A stretch of 64,000 nt of DNA, taken from a virus. Below the pieces are notes generated by a model, which was not told the origin of the DNA, did no database searches, and saw nothing but the letters and a program-made list of their open reading frames with translations. The stretch spans positions 1 through 64,000 of the IMG/VR virus record IMGVR_UViG_3300047655_000013; one strand, given 5' to 3'. Below are positions 40,672 through 50,413 of this stretch, in pieces. Every line of letters starts with the position of its first letter. Positions within the stretch are counted from its first letter, which is position 1. The translations under genes were made by a program, and so were the position numbers.

Positions 40672-41321
40672 TAGCTAACGCCCACAATGTTCGGCCCGTA
40701 ACTCTGCGCATACGCCAGATATTCGCGACCCCACGGCGTATTCAGCAAATCCAGCCCTTGCATGGTGAGGCCTTTGATGAAATCTGCAGTCACCAAGGTT
40801 TCGGACGTCGCCTGATCAGCCGAGGCAGCTACTGGCCCCGCCTGGAACGTCAGTAAATTGAATGCTTTTCGTTGGGCGGAGAAAAAGGTCTGCCCGGACT
40901 GGTCCTGCGCGACCTTGAGCAACTGGTGCATGCCAAGGTTGTACACAGCCAGGACATACATAAGTGGCGGCATACATGCCGGCGGTATCAGTGCAACGCC
41001 GATCGCCACACTGAACGCCCATGCCAGATAGGGCGAATATGTTGCCGCTGTCGCGACTTCAACTGCGGCGGTAGGGGCGGGCGCAACCGTACCGCTATTC
41101 GTGCCACCGTTCCATGTCGCGATGTAAGCACTAATGCCCAGCCCGACAATGGCCATCCCGGGTGCGACTGTGCCCGCCGAAGCTGTTGCTGTCAGGTTGC
41201 CAGATGTATCGATTCCGACCGTCGTCAATGAACCGTTCGGGAGATCGGCCGAGGGCACGCCCTGATTCAACACAAACGCGTTGAAGTCCGGCAAATTCGG
41301 GATGGTCGGATTCGAGAACAT
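40671..41321 (-). CDS. Head-tail connector with inserted Ig-like module, 216 aa
   Basis: N-terminus (PTIPNLPDFNAFVLNQGVP) and the helical C-terminal part (NLGMHQLLKVAQDQSGQTFF, then TPWGREYLAYAQSYGP) match a DUF4054-like connector. Between them a beta module (GNLTATASAGTVAPGMAIVGLGI) has been added, as in the sheath and baseplate J. Confidence 0.55.
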   Translation of the reverse strand: MFSNPTIPNLPDFNAFVLNQGVPSADLPNGSLTTVGIDTSGNLTATASAGTVAPGMAIVGLGISAYIATWNGGTNSGTVAPAPTAAVEVATAATYSPYLAWAFSVAIGVALIPPACMPPLMYVLAVYNLGMHQLLKVAQDQSGQTFFSAQRKAFNLLTFQAGPVAASADQATSETLVTADFIKGLTMQGLDLLNTPWGREYLAYAQSYGPNIVGVS

Positions 41322-41584
41322 CAGGGCACCGAGATGACTTGACCGCCTAGCGCGATGTAGTCAGCGAGATCGAGTGCGGCCGGCAGCGCCGCGATATATG
41401 GCATGTTCTGAGCCAAGGCAATCTGCCGCGGCGCATGCGACCAGACGGCATGCCCGCGAGAAATGCAGATCTTCATGCCCTTCGACATAAGTGATCTGAC
41501 TTCTTCGATATGCGTCATAGGCGCGATGCTTGTGGCCGCATCAACTGCGGCACGCGCCTCTTCAGTAAGTCGTATGGCCTTCAT
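41321..41584 (-). CDS. Small virion or connector protein, 87 aa
   Basis: Compact alpha/beta protein between capsid and connector genes. No motif. One-base overlap with the next gene suggests coupling. Confidence 0.45.
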   Translation of the reverse strand: MKAIRLTEEARAAVDAATSIAPMTHIEEVRSLMSKGMKICISRGHAVWSHAPRQIALAQNMPYIAALPAALDLADYIALGGQVISVP

Positions 41585-41586
41585 GG

Positions 41587-42099
41587 TCAGATAGCAAGTT
41601 GCGCGTTTTCGGGGGCGGCCGAATCTACCGTTACGCTCATCGTTACTTCATTTCCAGTTGGCTTATCGCGCGGGCCAATGTCTTGCTGGACTTCGACCTG
41701 TGTCACTTTCGCGAGGCGTTTGCGCCGATCGCCGGGCAGGCGATTAGCCTGATCCATCGCGAGCGCGCCACGCTGTGCCTCTACCGCCGAAACTTTTTCC
41801 TGCGCCTCGACGCGCGCTTCGTGACCGCTACGGATCTGCGTCTCGGTAGTCGCCTTGTCGACGCTGTACATAAAGCCAGAGAAGTTCTCAAGCCGGCCGT
41901 TTGTTTCGCTTGATCGGCGGAACCCGGCGGTTTCAAGCTGCTTGATAAAGTACTCGACAGTCGTATCAGTCCAACCTTCGCCAATCTTTTCCTGACGACC
42001 AGAATGCACATCCAGTTCGTGGATACGGTTGGACTCGGGCAGGCGATAGTTGAATTTCAGGCGTTGTTTCGAACCGTTCGCAACGTAAATAATGGTCAT
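41587..42099 (-). CDS. Structural protein with helical tail, 170 aa
   Basis: The N-terminal half (FNYRLPESNRIHELDV, then EYFIKQLETAGFRR) is a small alpha/beta domain; the second half is helical and Gln/Arg-rich. The second ATG is preferred because aggggatgaac gives it normal spacing. Located just after the capsid gene, so a head protein is likely. Confidence 0.5.
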   Translation of the reverse strand: MTIIYVANGSKQRLKFNYRLPESNRIHELDVHSGRQEKIGEGWTDTTVEYFIKQLETAGFRRSSETNGRLENFSGFMYSVDKATTETQIRSGHEARVEAQEKVSAVEAQRGALAMDQANRLPGDRRKRLAKVTQVEVQQDIGPRDKPTGNEVTMSVTVDSAAPENAQLAI

Positions 42100-42114
42100 G
42101 TTCATCCCCTAAAA

Positions 42115-42137
42115 TGAAAAAACCGCCCATGGACGGC
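42115..42137 (-). terminator. Stem-loop terminator after the capsid gene
   Basis: GCCGTCC/GGGCGG-type stem with one wobble pair and a long T-run in the minus direction, placed between the capsid gene and the next gene. It could reduce downstream expression and so keep capsid in excess. Confidence 0.6.
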
Positions 42138-42220
42138 TGCTTCCCTGAAAGTTGAGCCCGCACCAGGCCGGACAGGGACCGGCTTTTCGGATGCGCAATC
42201 CTAGGTGCGGGGGTTAAGCG

Positions 42221-43246
42221 TCAATGCGGAATCGACAAAATGTAGAGGCCCGCGCCGCGGACATTCCAGCCGCTGCTAATCCGGTTCTCGTACACCGTGG
42301 TAATCGCACCGTCTTCCGTCGGAGTCGGGATTTCAGCCGGGGCAGCCATCGCTGCGTACTGGACGTTCACAGCCTTCATCGACGGCGAGACTTCACCGAA
42401 GGCGTTGGTGTTGATGCCCGGGATATCCGGCACTTCTACTTCCGGAATCGTCAGGATCACCGCGTCGGCACCGCCTGCGCCCTTTCCGATCAACGTGTCG
42501 TCGAAGAACCACACGAGATCATCGCCGGCCGCTGCCACGTTCTCCTGAGCGACGTTCGCCGTGGTCGACGTGCCGGCACCGGGGCGTTGATACGCAGTAA
42601 CCTGAACGATGTTCGCGATCTGGGCTTGCAGAAAGATTCGCTGCGGGCTGATGACGACGATCTTGTTGTGGATCTTGCCGCCCGACTGAAACATGCCGAT
42701 CTTCAGGTTCACGATCTGCGTGAGAAGCCACAGGGCCATCGCGCCGTTGTCGTATGTCGAGAACGTCGTGTTGCCGTACGGGTCAGGCGGCAACGTCACT
42801 TGCGTGGCACCCGGAGCGTTCAACAGACCTTCTCCGTTCGACGGCTGATACCCATACAACAACGCCGTACGGTATTGCTGGTAGTGACCCTGGCGTGCGG
42901 CAAGGCTTTGGGCGGCCGGCAAGCTGACGTTGTAGTTCGCTGCGGCAGCGGTGTCGTGACGGTCCCATACCGACCGCGTACGCACGAGGTAGGTCGCGGT
43001 GCTGAACTGTTCGCCGACAAGCGTTGCCGAGGGCAGAAAGTTCGGAGCGGCGCCAGAAGCCTGCGCCTCCGTGCGCAGATCGAGCGAGTTCACGTAGACG
43101 TACAGGTCGTCCAGGCTGATCTTGACGCGCGGTTTGCCGCCCTGCAGAGCTTCGAATGCACCCGATGCCTGCGCATAGGTGACGATGAGGTCGGGCTCGG
43201 CGAAATGCGGGTTGATCCGCGCGCGGGCCGGAAACAGATTTGCCAT
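42221..43246 (-). CDS. Major capsid protein
   Basis: 341 aa, DUF2184-like HK97-fold coat. LWLLTQIVNLKIGMFQSGG, then PQRIFLQAQIANIVQ and EVEVPDIPGIN with PEIPTPTEDG at the C-terminus fit this family. It follows the decoration and protease/scaffold genes, the standard order. The mature shell is made of several hundred copies. Confidence 0.8.
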   Translation of the reverse strand: MANLFPARARINPHFAEPDLIVTYAQASGAFEALQGGKPRVKISLDDLYVYVNSLDLRTEAQASGAAPNFLPSATLVGEQFSTATYLVRTRSVWDRHDTAAAANYNVSLPAAQSLAARQGHYQQYRTALLYGYQPSNGEGLLNAPGATQVTLPPDPYGNTTFSTYDNGAMALWLLTQIVNLKIGMFQSGGKIHNKIVVISPQRIFLQAQIANIVQVTAYQRPGAGTSTTANVAQENVAAAGDDLVWFFDDTLIGKGAGGADAVILTIPEVEVPDIPGINTNAFGEVSPSMKAVNVQYAAMAAPAEIPTPTEDGAITTVYENRISSGWNVRGAGLYILSIPH

Positions 43247-43258
43247 GTCTTGGGCTCC

Positions 43259-43864
43259 TTAGAGTTGGATCATTGCTGCATTACCCGTCGTCCAGGTCAA
43301 TGCCCCGGTGCCCGAGTTGTAGCTGATGGTCTTGCTGGTGGAATTCAACGAAAGAATCTTCGTCGTCGCCGGCAGTGCAAACGCACCGGAAGTACCCGAT
43401 GCGGTGAGTTGCTGGAGTGCCGGATCCCAGTACAGCGTCTGGTTGATCGCGCCGCTGTCGAGCGTGGCGACGATGCTGCCGAGAACGCCTACCGCGATAC
43501 GGATGTTCGAGCCGAACCGGTAGTAGTTGATCGTCATGCCCGCGACGGACTGCTGTACGGTATTGCCCGGCACGATGATCATGTTGTGCGCCTGGTCGAA
43601 CACGGTGAAACCAGTCACGTTGCCAGCGGCGCTTGCCAGTACGAGCGAATTCCCCAGTTGGTTGGCGTTCACCGTCGCGACTTCTTCGGTGATCGCCATG
43701 CCGCCCCAGACGGGTTGTGTGACGCTCGATGCGACAACGCCGGACGTCAGCCACATGCGCGAAGAGGTATCGTCGAAGGTGGCCCCCTGGACGTACCCTT
43801 CCGTAGATTGGAGGAAGGTATTGGACGGCGAAGTCGTCAACTGCGGATTGAAAGAGACAGTCAT
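43259..43864 (-). CDS. Capsid decoration (structural cement) protein
   Basis: 201 aa, beta-rich, between protease/scaffold and coat genes. SNTFLQSTEGYVQGATFDD, VASSVTQPVWGGMAITE and the NSLVLASAAGNVTGF segment match the cement-protein group often annotated Gp24. It would stabilise the expanded capsid. Confidence 0.7.
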   Translation of the reverse strand: MTVSFNPQLTTSPSNTFLQSTEGYVQGATFDDTSSRMWLTSGVVASSVTQPVWGGMAITEEVATVNANQLGNSLVLASAAGNVTGFTVFDQAHNMIIVPGNTVQQSVAGMTINYYRFGSNIRIAVGVLGSIVATLDSGAINQTLYWDPALQQLTASGTSGAFALPATTKILSLNSTSKTISYNSGTGALTWTTGNAAMIQL

Positions 43865-43875
43865 CTATCGACTCC

Positions 43876-45765
43876 TTAGTGTTTCTGACGGGGATCGAGC
43901 AGGCGAACGCTCTGACCTTGGTGTTTGAAGAAGCCGAGCCATCCGTCCATGTCGCCATCCCACTCAGTGATCTGGCGACCGGCTGCGTCGTTGTACCGGC
44001 GCGGAGTGAGCTTGCCGGCGGTGACGGCTGCGGGGCTGCGTGCGAAGGCTTGCGCATCCATGCGGATCTGTTCTTCGACGGTATCGAACACAACGCCGTC
44101 GATTGAATCCAGGCGGATTCCCTTGAACTTGTCGCTGTGCTTCTGAAACTTTGCAGCCAGTCGCTGGCGATAGGCGATCGGGCTTTCGCCGTGGAGCGGT
44201 GCCGGTACGCTGTCGCCGAACATCTGTGCGACCGAATCCCAGCGGGCTTGGGCTGCGCTGAGTTGATCGCGATCGGTGACCGAGAGGGGAGTCGTGAGCG
44301 AAGTGAGTCGCGCATTCATTTCCTCGATCTGCTTCTTCATGCCCGCGTTTTCGCTGCGCAGTTGCGAGTCGGAACGAACGCGCGCATCTTCTGCGTCCTT
44401 GCGCTCTTTTGCTTCTTTCTCGACACGTTCCTTTTCTTCGGAATCGAGGCGAGCCGAATCGGCGCGACGTTGCGCTTCTTCCGAATCACTCCGCTCTTTG
44501 GCTTCGCGTGCGGCCTTGGCTTCCGCCGTTTCCTCAACAGCGCCAGCGGCCTCGGCAACCTTCAACTCCGAGGCGACCGAATCGGCGGCCAGCGCAGCAG
44601 TCGGCATTGCATCGCCACCCTTGTTTTCGAGTGCATCGAGCCGCGCGCCCATTGCCGAGCATGCTTCGTCGAATCGCTTGCCAAGGGCATCAGCCCAGGC
44701 CGGAACCTGCTCTTGCGTTTCATCCATCTCTGTTTCTCCAGTGTTAATTCCGCTGGGCTCCCCCCCTTTGTCCCACACGCCCACCGGGCATATCGCCAGG
44801 TGATCGAGGTAGGATGGGTTGCCTTCGATAAGAACCGTCTTCCCATCAACTTCCAGGAATTCGGCTGAGCCCGCGTCGCGGAAAATCACCGCGGGACTAG
44901 TCGACTCGTGCGTCGTCAACATCAGTTGAACGGCGTCCGTGTCGATGATTCGTGCTACACCGCGGACTTCATCGCCCGCGATATAGGGATAGAAAATCGA
45001 GCCGACGTTGCGCTCGCGGTATTCTTTGGTATCAAGCAGACCAGGCGGGTGTTCGAAGATGACCGGCAGTCCGTTGCAGCGCTCGCGGAACTCTTCCGTC
45101 AGGAAGGTTTTGGGAGGACGGTAGACATACTCGTCGAGGGCCTTGCGGTAGCTCGTACCGGTGCCAGTGATGCGCAGATCAAAAAACCATGCGCCTTCGT
45201 ATTTCTGGGGAGACAGCAGATAGCCCGCGGCCATCCGCTTCGCGATGTCGAGTTCATTGCCCGTGACGAGCTCGATCGTCCGCGCTACCGGCGCGAGCAT
45301 GTTCTCGGGCAGCGCATCAGGTGCGGCCCATTGCCATGCGGTGTGCTCGTCGTTTAGCTTCGGCTCGAACGGCTCAGGAACGTCCTGCAGGAAGCAGGTG
45401 TATTCGCCATTACCGCCGGGAATCGGGTTGCGGCGCGCCGGCCAGCGAGCGCCCTCAGGGCACACGCCGATCTCTTCGACACATTCACGCTCGGCAGCAG
45501 CTTCGGGCGTTTCTTCGCCTTCGGCGTGACCGCCAGGTTGCTCCCATTCACCGGTATCGCTGCGACGGACCAAAAGATAGCGAGGGCCGGGAGCGCGGAA
45601 GAGTATGCCGGCGCAGATGATGGGTGCGGTTTCGGCATCCTTGCGCGCGTTACCTGCTTCATGCTCGGCGACCGCGATTGCCTGATTCTCAGGATGCCCT
45701 GCATGACGAAGTTCGGCAATATTGGCGCTGACCGCCTCTTGCGACGAACCTTGTTCTAGGGGCAT
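43876..45765 (-). CDS. Nudix hydrolase fused to head protease/scaffold
   Basis: 629 aa. Residues 1-40 hold the QEAVSANIAELRHAGHP motif typical of phage head-assembly proteins. Residues 45-160 form a Nudix domain with a complete box (G79-x5-E85-x7-R93-E94-x2-E97-E98-x-G100). From about 185 comes a DUF2213-like maturation protease (FEHPPGLLDTKEYRERNVG, then SPAVIFRDAG), and a coiled-coil scaffold region (residues 400-500) follows. The first ATG with normal spacing is used; a TTG is 12 bases upstream. Confidence 0.75.
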   Translation of the reverse strand: MPLEQGSSQEAVSANIAELRHAGHPENQAIAVAEHEAGNARKDAETAPIICAGILFRAPGPRYLLVRRSDTGEWEQPGGHAEGEETPEAAAERECVEEIGVCPEGARWPARRNPIPGGNGEYTCFLQDVPEPFEPKLNDEHTAWQWAAPDALPENMLAPVARTIELVTGNELDIAKRMAAGYLLSPQKYEGAWFFDLRITGTGTSYRKALDEYVYRPPKTFLTEEFRERCNGLPVIFEHPPGLLDTKEYRERNVGSIFYPYIAGDEVRGVARIIDTDAVQLMLTTHESTSPAVIFRDAGSAEFLEVDGKTVLIEGNPSYLDHLAICPVGVWDKGGEPSGINTGETEMDETQEQVPAWADALGKRFDEACSAMGARLDALENKGGDAMPTAALAADSVASELKVAEAAGAVEETAEAKAAREAKERSDSEEAQRRADSARLDSEEKERVEKEAKERKDAEDARVRSDSQLRSENAGMKKQIEEMNARLTSLTTPLSVTDRDQLSAAQARWDSVAQMFGDSVPAPLHGESPIAYRQRLAAKFQKHSDKFKGIRLDSIDGVVFDTVEEQIRMDAQAFARSPAAVTAGKLTPRRYNDAAGRQITEWDGDMDGWLGFFKHQGQSVRLLDPRQKH

Positions 45766-45775
45766 GCGATGTACC

Positions 45776-45802
45776 AAAAGAAAAAGCCACCCGGAGGTGG
45801 CT
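45776..45802 (-). terminator. Stem-loop terminator
   Basis: Perfect AGCCACC/GGTGGCT stem, loop of four, long T-rich run in the minus direction, directly before the Nudix-protease gene. Confidence 0.7.
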
Positions 45803-45823
45803 TTGTGTGTGAGCGATGCAGGG

Positions 45824-46132
45824 CTATACGTTACCGAGCGGATCGCTTAACCCGACAAACTTGCCATCGGAAAACTTGCCAAAGCGGCTGCTTGCACTGG
45901 AGATCTGTTCGTCGGTTAAAGCCACGATCGCCATGTATTGCCTCCACCGAGCGTCATAAAACCTCGGGCTTACCTTCGCCAGATCTTCGCCATCCATGTT
46001 GCGGGCCGCAAGGTGGTAGGAGGAGCTGCCACCAATGACGATCTCGAAGCAGTAAGCGATGCCATCGGGCAACCCATCGCTACCACCTTGGGCGCGGAAA
46101 ATGTATGGTTTGCAGTTCTCAAGCGGGTTCAT
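45824..46132 (-). CDS. Hypothetical head-region protein, 102 aa
   Basis: Alpha/beta composition (AYCFEIVIGGSSSYHL, DEQISSASSRFGKFSDG). Overlaps the MuF-like gene by four bases. No known family. Confidence 0.5.
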   Translation of the reverse strand: MNPLENCKPYIFRAQGGSDGLPDGIAYCFEIVIGGSSSYHLAARNMDGEDLAKVSPRFYDARWRQYMAIVALTDEQISSASSRFGKFSDGKFVGLSDPLGNV

Positions 46133-46977
46133 GCTGCCACCTTTCTTTTCAGTCGCGTCTGCTCGAGAAGATCCTTACCTTTGCCGGTCAGCATTTCTTC
46201 GGGCAGATCTCGAAGCGCATACAACGCCACGACGTAGCATTGACAGAACGGCTCCTGGGCAGCCGCAGTTACTTCGTCGTAATACCCCGCCGCCCCTCTT
46301 TTAACGAGCCCCTGATCCTGCGCCCAACTACCGCGGACCAGATAGATGAGCTGATCGCGCTCCTTATGGTCCTCGCGATAGTCATACCCGGGCTGTTTCC
46401 AGCGGCTTCGCCACCGGTAAGCGATCACACCGTTTTGCTGGGCTACCACTTCATTGATGGCAGCAACCAGCTTGGCACCCTGATCAATGCTGCACCGACG
46501 CGCCTCATATTTCACTTGCTGGATCGGCTTGGCGATGTGCTCCTTGACGTCGATCTTGTCTACGATGCGCGAGCCTTGGTCAGGAATCGATGTAGCCCAG
46601 CCCGAGAATCGCTGAAGCGTCTTGTCGATTGCCTGTTCTCGGTTCAATTTGATCAGTTGCGTGCTCGCCCGGATTCGCCTATCCAGTTCTTCACGCGCAA
46701 ATGGCTTTAGCCGCTCCGCCGTGAATGTCGGCACACCCGGGTGATACTTCAGCGTCGATGACTTCGAAAACGTCCGATCGAACACGGTCTGCATTGCCAA
46801 CTGCATCCGGCTCTGGATTTCCTCGGGACTAGGCAGATCAGCAATAGCAGCTAGTCGCAACTTGCGAAGCCAATCGTCCAGCCGCGCGACATCGTCGTAG
46901 CCGTTTTCGGAAATGTCTCGGACTGCGGCCGTCAAAACCTCCTGGAAGGTTTGATTGGTGGACGCGCGCGAGGTCAT
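46129..46977 (-). CDS. MuF-like minor head protein
   Basis: 282 aa between portal and protease/scaffold genes, the usual MuF place. The helical first half and the C-terminal GWATSIPDQGSRIVDKIDVKEH plus WRSRWKQPGYDYREDHKERD region carry the His/Asp/Cys signature of the MuF domain (CQCYVVALYAL near the end). It is packaged with the head and may be injected. Confidence 0.75.
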   Translation of the reverse strand: MTSRASTNQTFQEVLTAAVRDISENGYDDVARLDDWLRKLRLAAIADLPSPEEIQSRMQLAMQTVFDRTFSKSSTLKYHPGVPTFTAERLKPFAREELDRRIRASTQLIKLNREQAIDKTLQRFSGWATSIPDQGSRIVDKIDVKEHIAKPIQQVKYEARRCSIDQGAKLVAAINEVVAQQNGVIAYRWRSRWKQPGYDYREDHKERDQLIYLVRGSWAQDQGLVKRGAAGYYDEVTAAAQEPFCQCYVVALYALRDLPEEMLTGKGKDLLEQTRLKRKVAA

Positions 46978-48431
46978 TCGTGGCTGCTTTCGACGATAGG
47001 CTTGGGCTCTTGAAGAGTTGGTCCTTCGTAATTGGCGATTAGATCTTCGTCTAGCTCGATCGGCGTCGAAAACATTGATTTCCGCTCATTCATGACTTCA
47101 GATCCCCAAATGACCAAGCGCGCCTTTTCGCTAGGGGGCAACATCGGGGCGGCGACTTCCATGAAAGCAATCGCCGCCTTCGTGATCACGTCGTCTTTTT
47201 TAGCTTTTTCGCTATCCGGCTCGACCAACAGATTCGGCCACTTCGCAGTGAAGGCGTTCTTCCATTCGTAGAAGGCCGTCTCGTATGGGATGCGCTGAAA
47301 CTCTGCGTACTTGCGCTGGATAATCTTGTAGAAATTCGGACTCCACGCCCGCCGCATGACGATTTCGTCCATGAACCGGTAATCCGGGTTCATCTCGATC
47401 CGCATCCGGTCAATGAAACGCGCGATGATCTTGGCGTCTTCCGAACCTTCCCCAAAGCCTTCCGTCAGCGTTTCCTGATAAAGCATCGCCGCCGGCATCT
47501 TCGCTGCGGTCGAAATATTCTTGATGCAGTTGTTGCGGGAGAACTCTGCGGCATCGCGCAGGTTCTTCAGGTCAACCGATTCGATGCCTTCGTCGATACC
47601 GATCGAAATGACGTTGCCTGTCTTCGCGCCCTTTAGCGCCGAGCGTTTGAAACCGAACCACTGGCGCGCGCGTTGGTCGATCACCGAGCCCGGCGATTTC
47701 ATCTTCATCACCAGCAGCGCAGCCTTTTCAGCCACCGCCTGATCGGTGATCATCGTCTGAATGTAGGTCTTGAGCGGGAATAGGGCGCGCTGGTAGACCG
47801 AGCGGCCGACGAATCCGAATGCGCTGTTCGTCCATTCGATGTAGATCGGTGACTCATTGAGCGCGATCACCGCGCGCGACGAGTGGTAATCCTTGCCCGC
47901 AACGCGAATGTATTGCGGCTTCTGAAAATCCGGAGCGTTCGGATCCTGATTCAGCGTGAGAGACCCCGCCGTATTGAGAGGGTCCCACGTATTGAAGTAC
48001 AACTCCATTTCGTGGAGCCGGTCATACGGGAGCGGCTGGCTTGTCGGGAAATCGTCGCCATTCAGCATGCGGCCACCGACGCCCAGAGACGCAATGCCGT
48101 AGACGCGTTTGAGCGTCTGATGTGCCTTGATGATCTCGTCAGCACCCGTCATGCCGATCGCCATCCATTCGCGGTTGAACGCGGCGATCAGATCGTCTTC
48201 AGGGCCACCCGGAACCGTGATCTCGCGTTCCTGCGACTGCGCTTCTTCAATCGGCGCTTCGGCCATCTTGGCGCCGAGCGGATGAAAGCTGTAAATGTCC
48301 TTGGCCAGTTGATACGACGGCGCAGATCCGGGCACGATGTCATCGGCCATCAGGATCTGCATGAGCGATGACGGAACACTAGCGCCAGTACCCACTGTCG
48401 CGGCGCCGCCGTCGGTTTCGATATCGCTCAT
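46974..48431 (-). CDS. Portal protein
   Basis: 485 aa, DUF1073-type. GASVPSSLMQILMADDIVPG near the N-terminus, GVGGRMLNGDDFPTSQPLPY, and LYQETLTEGFGEGSEDAKII are family landmarks. A twelve-subunit ring at one vertex through which DNA is packaged and ejected. Overlaps the MuF gene. Confidence 0.88.
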   Translation of the reverse strand: MSDIETDGGAATVGTGASVPSSLMQILMADDIVPGSAPSYQLAKDIYSFHPLGAKMAEAPIEEAQSQEREITVPGGPEDDLIAAFNREWMAIGMTGADEIIKAHQTLKRVYGIASLGVGGRMLNGDDFPTSQPLPYDRLHEMELYFNTWDPLNTAGSLTLNQDPNAPDFQKPQYIRVAGKDYHSSRAVIALNESPIYIEWTNSAFGFVGRSVYQRALFPLKTYIQTMITDQAVAEKAALLVMKMKSPGSVIDQRARQWFGFKRSALKGAKTGNVISIGIDEGIESVDLKNLRDAAEFSRNNCIKNISTAAKMPAAMLYQETLTEGFGEGSEDAKIIARFIDRMRIEMNPDYRFMDEIVMRRAWSPNFYKIIQRKYAEFQRIPYETAFYEWKNAFTAKWPNLLVEPDSEKAKKDDVITKAAIAFMEVAAPMLPPSEKARLVIWGSEVMNERKSMFSTPIELDEDLIANYEGPTLQEPKPIVESSHE

Positions 48432-49706
48432 TTACCAGCCTTCAGAGTCGCCGAGGCTGATTGCCACGCTGTAGCAGAAGACATCGAGCGCGTCCATATG
48501 GTGGGGGGTTTTGGTACCAATGCGGAAACCGCAAACCTGTGACAGCAGATGATTCCTGGTCTGCCCTTTGTAGTTCGTCATCTTGTCGTAGGCATAGCGA
48601 CTGAACTTCACGTCGCCGCGGTAGACATAGCCGCTGACTGAAAGGGCGCGCCCTTCTTTCCCGAGGCTGACAATATCTTCATCAATGGGATAGACAGGTA
48701 AATCGCGCCTCTGCGACTGTTGGATCAGGACGGTGCCGCTACCCTTGTCTTCCACCCAGATGCCGACATTGCCTTGGCGAGCGCCAGTTTCCTTGGCCAG
48801 ATCCTCAAGCCGCTGATTGACCGATGGAAGCCACTCTTCGAGCAGTGCTCCCTGAATCTGGATCAGATCCCAGTCCAGAATGATCAGTGGATGGCCGGCG
48901 ATCTTGTTGCGAGCGCAATAAATGACCGCTGTACCGTCATGCTCCAGTCCATCCTTCAGCGCGGTGTCAACGACAGCAAAGACTTGGTCGCAACGGGTCG
49001 GATACTCGACCGGCTGGCCATCCTCAAGCAGACTAAGTTCCGAGAAGAAAGCCGAGCCGCGCCAGTCGACAAAATCGGCGAGATATTCCTGCTGGTAGAC
49101 CAGCGGTGGGTAATCATGAATCAGCTTCGCGACGACTTCCGGGTCCAGATGCGGGTTGGACGCCGTCGGCGCATGAAACTCCACCCACCCCTCAGTAGGA
49201 TTGGTGCACGCCTCATAGAAATAGTTGTCAGGGTCGATGCCTTTCGGCGTACCGGCCATGATGATCGAGCCGTTATAGTCCAACAGCGTTGGACGAATCG
49301 ACTGATCGATGATCTCTTTGAGGCCCTTCGCCTTGAGGCTTGCCTCGTCGACGATGACCTTGTGATACTTTCGGGACCGGCCCGCGTTCTCATCTTCCAA
49401 GGTCCAGAATTCAACCAGGCCTCCAGTATTAAGCTGGATGAGCTGGTCGATTTTCGACTTGGACTGAATGACAGGCTTCAGCGTATGGATCAGATTTCCA
49501 TACGTCGGCGCATTCAGCTTGTACTTCGGCCCGAGCCAGCCAACGCGCTCACCATTGAATGCCCACTTGGCGGCACATCGCTCGAGAAGGCTTGTTTTCC
49601 CGAAACGCCGGCCGCAGCGAATCACAACCTTTTTATGCTGCTGGAATCCGCGGGCGATCTCGATCTGGCGGTCATGAAGCTTCTGGAGCTTGACGGATTC
49701 CTTCAT
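48432..49706 (-). CDS. Terminase large subunit
   Basis: 424 aa. Walker A GRRFGKTS (residues 32-39) and Walker B VIVDEA (117-122) in the ATPase half. The RNase H-like nuclease half contains VVDTALKDG (first Asp) and ends HHMDALDVFCYSVA (later Asp). It cuts concatemers and pumps DNA into the prohead. Adjacent small subunit and portal confirm it. Confidence 0.93.
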   Translation of the reverse strand: MKESVKLQKLHDRQIEIARGFQQHKKVVIRCGRRFGKTSLLERCAAKWAFNGERVGWLGPKYKLNAPTYGNLIHTLKPVIQSKSKIDQLIQLNTGGLVEFWTLEDENAGRSRKYHKVIVDEASLKAKGLKEIIDQSIRPTLLDYNGSIIMAGTPKGIDPDNYFYEACTNPTEGWVEFHAPTASNPHLDPEVVAKLIHDYPPLVYQQEYLADFVDWRGSAFFSELSLLEDGQPVEYPTRCDQVFAVVDTALKDGLEHDGTAVIYCARNKIAGHPLIILDWDLIQIQGALLEEWLPSVNQRLEDLAKETGARQGNVGIWVEDKGSGTVLIQQSQRRDLPVYPIDEDIVSLGKEGRALSVSGYVYRGDVKFSRYAYDKMTNYKGQTRNHLLSQVCGFRIGTKTPHHMDALDVFCYSVAISLGDSEGW

Positions 49707-50221
49707 ACGTCAGGATTCGGGTCGTCAAGCGCGGGCGGATCATCCGGGTTGGCGAATATCTCTTTGTTCGCCTTGACCAGATTGAGCCCTATCTCACTGG
49801 CCTCGTTGGCCATCCGCGTAAGTACGGCGATGTCTTTAAGCGATTCCCGACTTTTATCATCCAGCGGAGTTGCATCGTCAATCTCAGCCACTTTCATATT
49901 CGCAATACCCGCGAGGCGATGCGAAGTGGCTGCGTTGTAGGCCGCGGCAGAACTTAGATGCCCAAGGGTATTAGTCAGATTGCGCAGTATCGAAACAGTA
50001 TCGAATTGTTCCGAAACGGAAAGCTTCCTAAACGAAACTTCTGCCGCAACTATTTGTTTTGCAACGTCTTTTACTGCGCTTGCGCGTTTCGAAACGTTTT
50101 CGCTAATGCGAGTTTTCGAGACCCCGAACTCTCGGGCAAGGTCAGCCGCCCTCTCGCCATCCAGCAGTCGGCGTCGAATCTCATCCCACTGCGCTTCTGT
50201 CAGTTTGGATGGTCGGCCCAT
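49703..50221 (-). CDS. Terminase small subunit
   Basis: 172 aa. GRPSKLTEAQWDEIRRRLLD followed by ADLAREFGVSKTRISENVS is an HTH able to bind the packaging site. The C-terminal half is a helical oligomerisation region. Overlaps the large subunit by four bases, as usual. Confidence 0.85.
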   Translation of the reverse strand: MGRPSKLTEAQWDEIRRRLLDGERAADLAREFGVSKTRISENVSKRASAVKDVAKQIVAAEVSFRKLSVSEQFDTVSILRNLTNTLGHLSSAAAYNAATSHRLAGIANMKVAEIDDATPLDDKSRESLKDIAVLTRMANEASEIGLNLVKANKEIFANPDDPPALDDPNPDV

Positions 50222-50413
50222 GGCTATTCATGGGCGACTGCCCCAGTTGAGTTAAAAATTTCTCTCTGCTCGGTGCCCATGAGTAGATTCTATTTGGTGA
50301 GGCCGTCCACACCGGGCGCTTAGGTCCGAGGATTGGCTACCCCGAGACTGGCAAGGAATTATGTGGCCGGCCTCAAAGCTTCCAATCAACACAGGTAGCT
50401 GCAGAAGCAAGAA

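Noticed and set aside
42224-43879. Long open frame (551 codons) on the plus strand opposite capsid genes
   Set aside because: It is the antisense shadow of the capsid and cement genes in high-GC DNA; the translation is Arg-rich with no domain.
48720-49940. Long open frame on the plus strand opposite terminase
   Set aside because: Shadow of the terminase genes; no ribosome site and no recognisable protein.
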